A DNA stretch of 64,000 bases from UBA2022 sp964621555. Its GTDB lineage: Bacteria; Patescibacteriota; Dojkabacteria; SC72. The translations under genes were made by a program, and so were the position numbers. The DNA lies in the NCBI GenBank assembly GCA_964621555.1, contig CAZUOO010000001.1:34340-98339 (forward strand), written 5' to 3'. Below are positions 59,234 through 64,000 of this stretch, one piece after another. Numbering within the stretch: position 1 is the stretch's first letter; the number at the start of each line of letters is the position of its first letter. The notes under the pieces were generated by a model. The model made no database searches. It was not told the DNA's origin and saw nothing but the letters and a program-made list of their open reading frames with translations.

Positions 59234-60445
59234 CTACCTAACACTATCATCCCAAAGCATTACACCACGGTTTTTAACTGTTACCAATCTCTCACTCTTA
59301 CCTGCAAATTTAATCTTCCTTCTTAATCTAGAAATTACCTTATCCTGTGCCCATAGAGAGAAATCCTCTGAATTATTCTTCCATAATATATCCTGAACTT
59401 CCTCCCTTGATACTAGTGTATTCTTTTTTGATGATAGGTATTCATACAGTTGTAACTCCCTACCAGTGAACATACTAATACCACTCTTCGCAATGTAATC
59501 TTCGGATAGGTTTGCACAATAGTCAAAAAGTAGCTTAGATGTGATATCTAAACGATTAAGTATAGGAACTTCTTTTCTTTGAATCTGACCCTTAGAGTAT
59601 TTCATAATCAACCTCTGATTATTTAAACTAAACCTCTTAATGTATTCGTCTAAATAGGAGGTGATTATAGGACTATTTGCCAGTCTTTCAGTCCAATTAC
59701 CTGTAAAACCTTTCTCTTGAAGTATTATAAATGTATCGTAAAGAAGGGAATAATTACCACCACAATATGTAGCTAATTTCTTTCTAGTATTATCATTAAT
59801 CTTCAGGTTAGATCTTTCAACAAATATATCAATCCAATAGTTGGTCTCTTCTTCATCAAAATCAGGGAAGTATATAATTGAGTCACTCATTGGATATGCT
59901 AGCTTCTGAATAAATGGAGAGCTACTCTGTTCAAGAGGGTCTACACAATCAACCAGAAACCAAAAAGAACATCCAGGGGAGGTTACAATTCTCTGCGTTC
60001 TATACAACGACATTAGCGCTTCTGCAGCTTTCTGTGGTACATCCTTAAGCTCTTCTATACGATAGAAGAGGATAACCAACCTTTTCCCAGACTTAGATAG
60101 GTCTGTAATATATTTCTGCATTCCACCTAATAACACAGCAGTATCTTCAGTTACTTTATGCTCATATGTAGGATCAGCTTGTGAAATTGCAATGCTTAAT
60201 TGATGCAACCAGTAGTATGGATTGTCACTAATAATAGGGGTTGGTTCATAGAATACAAATACAATATTTTCGGGTATGTAATCAGTAAACTCGGATCTGT
60301 TGCCAATAATATACCTTAGTAATCCAGATTTAATGGTTTTATATGTACCAACAATACTACCCGACTTACCTTTAGATAACTCCTCAAAGAAGCCAGATAG
60401 TCTTTCAATTATCTTATTGTACGGTATTGGTTTATGATTACCCAT
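59234..60445 (-). CDS. NTPase-like protein with C-terminal OmpR-type winged helix
   Basis: 403 residues. The N-terminal 300 residues resemble an AAA/STAND ATPase: LVILFYRIEEL and SFWFLVDCVDPL occupy the places of Walker B and sensor strands, while the P-loop position reads GTYKTIKSGLLRY and lacks GK(S/T). The C-terminal 90 residues form a Trans_reg_C winged helix: FTGRELQLYEYLSSKKNTLV, EVQDILW and KVISRLRRKIKF. It is probably a DNA-binding regulator with a degenerate or inactive NTPase. TATAAT stands 6 nt before the ATG. Confidence 0.7.
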   Translation of the reverse strand: MGNHKPIPYNKIIERLSGFFEELSKGKSGSIVGTYKTIKSGLLRYIIGNRSEFTDYIPENIVFVFYEPTPIISDNPYYWLHQLSIAISQADPTYEHKVTEDTAVLLGGMQKYITDLSKSGKRLVILFYRIEELKDVPQKAAEALMSLYRTQRIVTSPGCSFWFLVDCVDPLEQSSSPFIQKLAYPMSDSIIYFPDFDEEETNYWIDIFVERSNLKINDNTRKKLATYCGGNYSLLYDTFIILQEKGFTGNWTERLANSPIITSYLDEYIKRFSLNNQRLIMKYSKGQIQRKEVPILNRLDITSKLLFDYCANLSEDYIAKSGISMFTGRELQLYEYLSSKKNTLVSREEVQDILWKNNSEDFSLWAQDKVISRLRRKIKFAGKSERLVTVKNRGVMLWDDSVR

Positions 60446-60451
60446 ACCTAT

Positions 60452-60457
60452 ATTATA
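60452..60457 (-). promoter_or_regulatory. -10 box TATAAT with TGG extension, 6 nt before the regulator ATG
   Basis: On the minus strand TGGTATAAT is followed by six bases (ATAGGT) and the ATG at 60445; an extended -10 promoter giving a leaderless message. Confidence 0.6.
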
Positions 60458-60553
60458 CCATATATGTCAGGCTGGGTCAGGTCGCTGTCAAGCAGTCAAT
60501 AATAGTGCATAGTATGCTACAACCATAGAATTAAATTAGCGACTAAGTAAATC

Positions 60554-61744
60554 ATGAAATATGCTCAACAAACGAACGCAATACATTATAAAAATTTTGA
60601 GCCGATGAAGAGTAGGCCATTAAATACACCTATTTTTCAAACAAGCACGTTCTATTTTAATAACTTTAAACAGATAGATGACATTTTTAGTCTCAAAGAA
60701 AGGGATTTCGTATATACCCGGGGGGGGAATCCAAACGTAAATCTCCTCGAACAAAGACTTGCAGTGTTAGAGAAAGGTGTTGATGCTGTTTGTTTCGGTT
60801 CCGGTATGGGTGCAATATCAACAACTCTTTTTAGCCTACTTAAACCCACCGATACAATAATTGTTTCAGATGTGCTATACGGTTCAGCATTCTCTTTCAT
60901 AACTAATATCCTCGGTTCATTGGGAATCAAAGTATTAGTACATGATTTCAACGATTTAAAAGGTTTAGAAAGTAATATAAAAAAGTACAAACCAACAGTT
61001 ATATATTTTGAGACTCCATGTAACCCAACATTAAAATTGATTGATATCGAAAAGGTCAGTAATTTGTCTCATAGGTTCAATGCATCAGTTGTGGTAGACA
61101 ATACTTTTGCGACTCCATTTCTTCAAAATCCTTTGGAATTTGGGGCCGATATTGTATTGCACTCGCTTACAAAATATATTAATGGGCATGGCGACGCTCT
61201 TGGAGGAGTAGTAATTGCTAAGAATCAAGGATATATCGATAAGCTAAAATTCGCTTACATGTGCGAATTAGGAACGGTTATGGACCCACATTCCGCATAC
61301 CTAATAACAAGAGGACTAAAGACGTTAACACTAAGAATGGAAAAGCATCAAGACAATGCTCGAAAAGTTGCAAAGTTTCTAATTTCGCGATCAGAAGTAG
61401 AAAAGGTTATATATCCTGGTCTACAAAACTATAAATGGCGAGAAATACGAAATAAACAGATGAAAGGGGACGGTGGAGTTATCTCTTTTTACCTGAAGGA
61501 CACTTCAGTAAATCGTGTCAAAAAGTTTGTAGAAAGACTTAATCTTTTTAAACTCGCAGTGTCGCTTGGCGATACAGAATCTTTGGTTGAATACCCATTG
61601 TATATGACACATCGTGAATATCTAAACGATTCAGGCTCAGAAACATACAGAGAACTAAAAACCTTAGTCAGATTGTCAATAGGCTTGGAAGATTCAACCG
61701 ATTTGATAAATGATCTTGAGCAAGCATTCAAGTCATTAACATAG
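60554..61744 (+). CDS. PLP-dependent transsulfuration enzyme (cystathionine gamma-synthase / methionine gamma-lyase family)
   Basis: 396 residues, normal length. YTRGGNPN (phosphate-binding Tyr/Arg from the partner subunit), CFGSGMGAIS, VVDNTFATPF with the PLP-pairing Asp, and HSLTKYINGHGDALGG with the Schiff-base Lys. The position of the methionine gamma-lyase Cys (YGCTF) is Ser in LYGSAFSF, so a gamma-lyase call is not secure. No methionine pathway genes are adjacent. TATGCT lies 36 nt before the ATG. Confidence 0.9.
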   Translation: MKYAQQTNAIHYKNFEPMKSRPLNTPIFQTSTFYFNNFKQIDDIFSLKERDFVYTRGGNPNVNLLEQRLAVLEKGVDAVCFGSGMGAISTTLFSLLKPTDTIIVSDVLYGSAFSFITNILGSLGIKVLVHDFNDLKGLESNIKKYKPTVIYFETPCNPTLKLIDIEKVSNLSHRFNASVVVDNTFATPFLQNPLEFGADIVLHSLTKYINGHGDALGGVVIAKNQGYIDKLKFAYMCELGTVMDPHSAYLITRGLKTLTLRMEKHQDNARKVAKFLISRSEVEKVIYPGLQNYKWREIRNKQMKGDGGVISFYLKDTSVNRVKKFVERLNLFKLAVSLGDTESLVEYPLYMTHREYLNDSGSETYRELKTLVRLSIGLEDSTDLINDLEQAFKSLT

Positions 61745-61758
61745 TTCCTCTTTCATGA

Positions 61759-62190
61759 AACGGCCTAAAAAAGATTCCTATAACAGAAGCCGAATACAAT
61801 CGAGTAGCTTTAGATCACAATTTTGACATGATATTTGATATTGAAAAACTAAATCTCAAAATACTCCAAGAACCAAGGTAAGAGGATGTACCGGTGCTTT
61901 CATATCCTGAGGGTCTACTGCTAATAAACAGTCAGCAAATAAAATCCCCAGAAAGGAAAAGCGAAAAACAACTATTATATACACTTCAGATTATATCAAG
62001 AAGAGAAAATAAGCTCACTATAAATATGGATGAACTCTCAGTCGAACTACATGAGGAACTTAGGGAAAGTTTATGTAATGAAATGTATCAAGCAGGTAAA
62101 AGAATAACAGTTAAACTATTACTTATTACAGAGTTACCGTTATTTGATGAACTAACAAGAAAAGTAATTAATCTTAACTCCCCCTTATAG
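61759..62190 (+). pseudogene. decayed gene of unknown family
   Basis: One frame is open from just after a TGA at 61756-61758 through PITEAEYNRVALDHNFDMIF to a TAA at 61879-61881, then open again from 61882 to a TAG at 62190 (98 codons from a GTG at 61894: LLLINSQQIKSPERKSEKQL and more). Both halves look like coding sequence, but no start codon precedes the first. The 98-residue part might still be expressed from the GTG. Confidence 0.4.
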
Positions 62191-62546
62191 TTCGAACATT
62201 TCCGAACTAAGTACTTTGTTAACCTCTTCTGATGAAGTTAGAGGCAAATGTAGATATCAAAGTAATATAAGAATATTGATTAGAACTGTAGTCCATCTTG
62301 GCTCTCAAATCTAATGTCGAGGTTTACCCCTATCTACTATCATACAGGCCATCAAATACATTAAGTAATTGATCAACCTTTACACCAACACCATCCTTAC
62401 CATACGCTACCTGAAGAGAGATGTATTATTGTGATATCTCAAATAACTGGGAAGTCTGTAAATAAGCGTTATTTTCTTCGACACAAATTGTTAAGTAAGT
62501 CCTCTTAACCTACAACAAATACCATATCGTTTGAATACCAATTAAC
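62191..62546. other. stretch without an intact gene
   Basis: No start-to-stop frame of convincing length. On the minus strand about 28 codons (LQVAYGKDGVGVKVDQLLN and following) end in TAG near 62337 and may be the far end of the decayed gene at 62547-63050. Confidence 0.4.
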
Positions 62547-63050
62547 CTAAGAATGTCCGATCCGAATGAGGGTATCATTTACAAAGGAATGTGAACCAAC
62601 AAACAACAGATCGGTTATGCGTAAATGATAAGAGTCGACCTGATAAGGATGATTTGAATCAAAACCACTAGGCTTAAATACCATACATGCTCTAGAATAA
62701 TTACTATTACCATCATGGCAAGTGCTATGTATTTTATATAGTGATTTACCATCTGCAAGGAGCGCTTATAAAGCCAATCATAAACTGGAAGTTGCAACCT
62801 CACCTAAAGAATCATGCCTATCACCATCAAACTCTTTTAATAATTTTCTTGTAGCTCATTTGCAGAAACCATATCTTTTAGCGAACCCATAATTTTGTTG
62901 ACATATTATAAATATATCAAAATTCATACCCAGTAAAACGATCAGCTCCAAAGGCTCATCCTGCTGATACACTAATTTCAAGAGACGGGGAAAATAATCG
63001 AGACATTTTGTGCATTCACAATCCCGTAAACCTATAGTATAATCCTGCAA
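62547..63050 (-). pseudogene. decayed gene of unknown family with several in-frame stops
   Basis: A single minus-strand frame of 168 codons interrupted by TGA (62856-62858), a further TGA and a TAA, with coding-like sequence on all sides: CECTKCLDYFPRLLKLVYQQ, then LLKEFDGDRHDSLGEVATSS, then KSLYKIHSTCHDGNSNYSRA, ending in TAG at 62547. The Cys pair CECTKC suggests a former zinc or redox site. I cannot name the family. Confidence 0.4.
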
Positions 63051-63131
63051 ATATTTTATAACAATTATTTATGCTTTCAATTTGAAGCAATTAGTAATGT
63101 GAGGATTTAAGAGTGATTAAATATACATTTT

Positions 63132-63758
63132 ATGACATTAATAGATACTAATCTAATTAGGACGCCAATAAGCCTCGATATTGAAATCTCCCCTCCTACT
63201 GTTGGATTTTCAAACCCCAGAATCATCATTGGTAACACAGGAATGGAAGTTGACGTATATGATTTAAAGGGTAGAGAACAATGGTCAGGAAGATTCCAAC
63301 CTGACGGAATGTGTAGTGCAGCTAACGATCGTGATCACATAATTAGAAATGGCTTTAAATATGCATTAGCAGTCGATACATTTATGAGATATTGGGGAGA
63401 TGACAGCAATTTTGGAAATCCAGCCAATCCGAGCAGACCAAGCAGACTCAGAACATTGGAGGGATATACAAATACTCAAATGGACAATTACAGGCAAAAG
63501 TTTTTCGGTAGTTTAGGGGAGTTCTCTGGAATTCAAGATATCTATATTTCTCAAGAGGAACATGGAGATAGAGAATGGAGTTTAGACATGGCTTCTCTTT
63601 TATATGCACACAATAATACAATATATAAGCTAAAAAATGACCTAATATCTGAATGTCAATTTTTTGAAATTAAATTCTTTAAAAGGATTAAAGAGGCGTA
63701 CAGAGCTTTAATAGGAATTGACTATAACCCTGAAGCTATAGATTTTACACTTGACTAA
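63132..63758 (+). CDS. hypothetical protein, 208 aa
   Basis: Not recognised. Soluble, with mixed beta and alpha character; GNTGMEVDVYDLKGREQWSG looks like a beta hairpin, and the last 50 residues are helical and Lys-rich. Aromatic and Asp-rich loops (MRYWGDDSNFGNPANPSRPS) may be a binding surface. Flanked on both sides by non-coding or decayed DNA. Confidence 0.55.
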   Translation: MTLIDTNLIRTPISLDIEISPPTVGFSNPRIIIGNTGMEVDVYDLKGREQWSGRFQPDGMCSAANDRDHIIRNGFKYALAVDTFMRYWGDDSNFGNPANPSRPSRLRTLEGYTNTQMDNYRQKFFGSLGEFSGIQDIYISQEEHGDREWSLDMASLLYAHNNTIYKLKNDLISECQFFEIKFFKRIKEAYRALIGIDYNPEAIDFTLD

Positions 63759-64000
63759 AAACCCAGTATTCATGCAAACAAGTTCTAACACATACCGAAT
63801 TGACAAATCATTTAAATTGGTAAGTGAAAACCTTACAATGAAAAATGAGAATGGAAACACTCAAGAGGGGAGATGTACTCTCTAGAAAGAATAACAGAAC
63901 TACATCCATCAGAAGGTAATGCTGCTGGAAACACCTCGTACTATAGGGTATAATCGTAATGGCTCAATAGCTACCTGAATTCTAAGTTGAAGTGCCCCAC
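63759..64000. other. no gene seen
   Basis: 242 bases after the last gene with only short frames in both directions. Nothing recognisable. Confidence 0.5.

Noticed and set aside
62615..62803. 62-codon hydrophobic minus-strand frame as a small membrane protein
   Set aside because: It overlaps, in another frame, the better-supported decayed gene at 62547-63050 and shows no start context.

Overview
The window looks like the chromosome of a small-genome, AT-rich bacterium, most plausibly a member of the Candidate Phyla Radiation (Patescibacteria). I cannot fix the phylum. The signs are very compact packing (stop codons shared by convergent genes, 8-nt ATG/stop overlaps), many short or divergent versions of core proteins, no amino-acid or cofactor biosynthesis operons, anaerobic ribonucleotide reductase, a minimal SUF system, and promoters that sit directly on start codons. 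Stops are almost all TAA or TAG; I found only two intact genes ending in TGA.

Layout. 0-5 kb: endonuclease-type mutL, a tetrapyrrole-methylase-family methyltransferase and a MacB/FtsX-type ABC exporter. 5-8.5 kb (minus): a thioredoxin-like protein, a DUF1295 membrane protein, an ArsR-type regulator, superoxide dismutase and an APH-fold kinase-like protein, probably one redox-related transcription unit. 8.5-16.6 kb: DUF2177, HAD phosphatase, hydrolase, tRNA-Pro(TGG), lexA with a candidate operator, Mn-type pyrophosphatase, a Cas4/DnaQ-like double nuclease (DUF2779), ZIP metal transporter, AlkA glycosylase and a low-affinity iron permease family protein. 16.6-22.9 kb (minus): a complete F-type ATP synthase operon without a separate delta gene; a delta C-terminal domain is fused to the front of alpha. 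The c subunit carries a two-carboxylate Na+-type ion site. 23-25.4 kb: CcdA, a membrane protein with carboxypeptidase-regulatory-like domains, and an ABC relic.

25.5-32.6 kb: DEAD-box-type helicase, DUF1801, sufC-sufB-mini-sufD, then nrdD-(nrdD glycyl-radical ORF)-nrdG on the minus strand. The glycyl-radical tail of NrdD is a separate 48-residue ORF. 32.9-45.2 kb: RND permease, flavodoxin-reductase-like protein, VTT and PAP2 membrane proteins, and an operon of a ~1780-residue secreted glycine-rich/Fn3-like protein with an ABC exporter pair. 45.3-48.1 kb: a SurA/PrsA-like membrane-anchored foldase, a GT4 glycosyltransferase and its alpha/alpha-barrel partner.

48.2-64 kb is an accessory region of mostly single-gene units: YdeI/DUF1905, orphan proteins, a DMT transporter, methyltransferase, two short-chain/extended dehydrogenases, DUF3800, an S41-type protease, a winged-helix regulator with an NTPase-like front half, and a PLP transsulfuration enzyme. 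It also contains decayed genes: a frameshifted paralogue, a VOC protein with an in-frame TGA, a regulator fragment, and remnants at 61.8-63.1 kb. No CRISPR array, insertion sequence or rRNA is visible. The three observations I rate highest are the split NrdD, the delta-alpha ATP synthase fusion with its c-ring site, and recurrent TATAAT-N5-7-ATG (leaderless) promoters.
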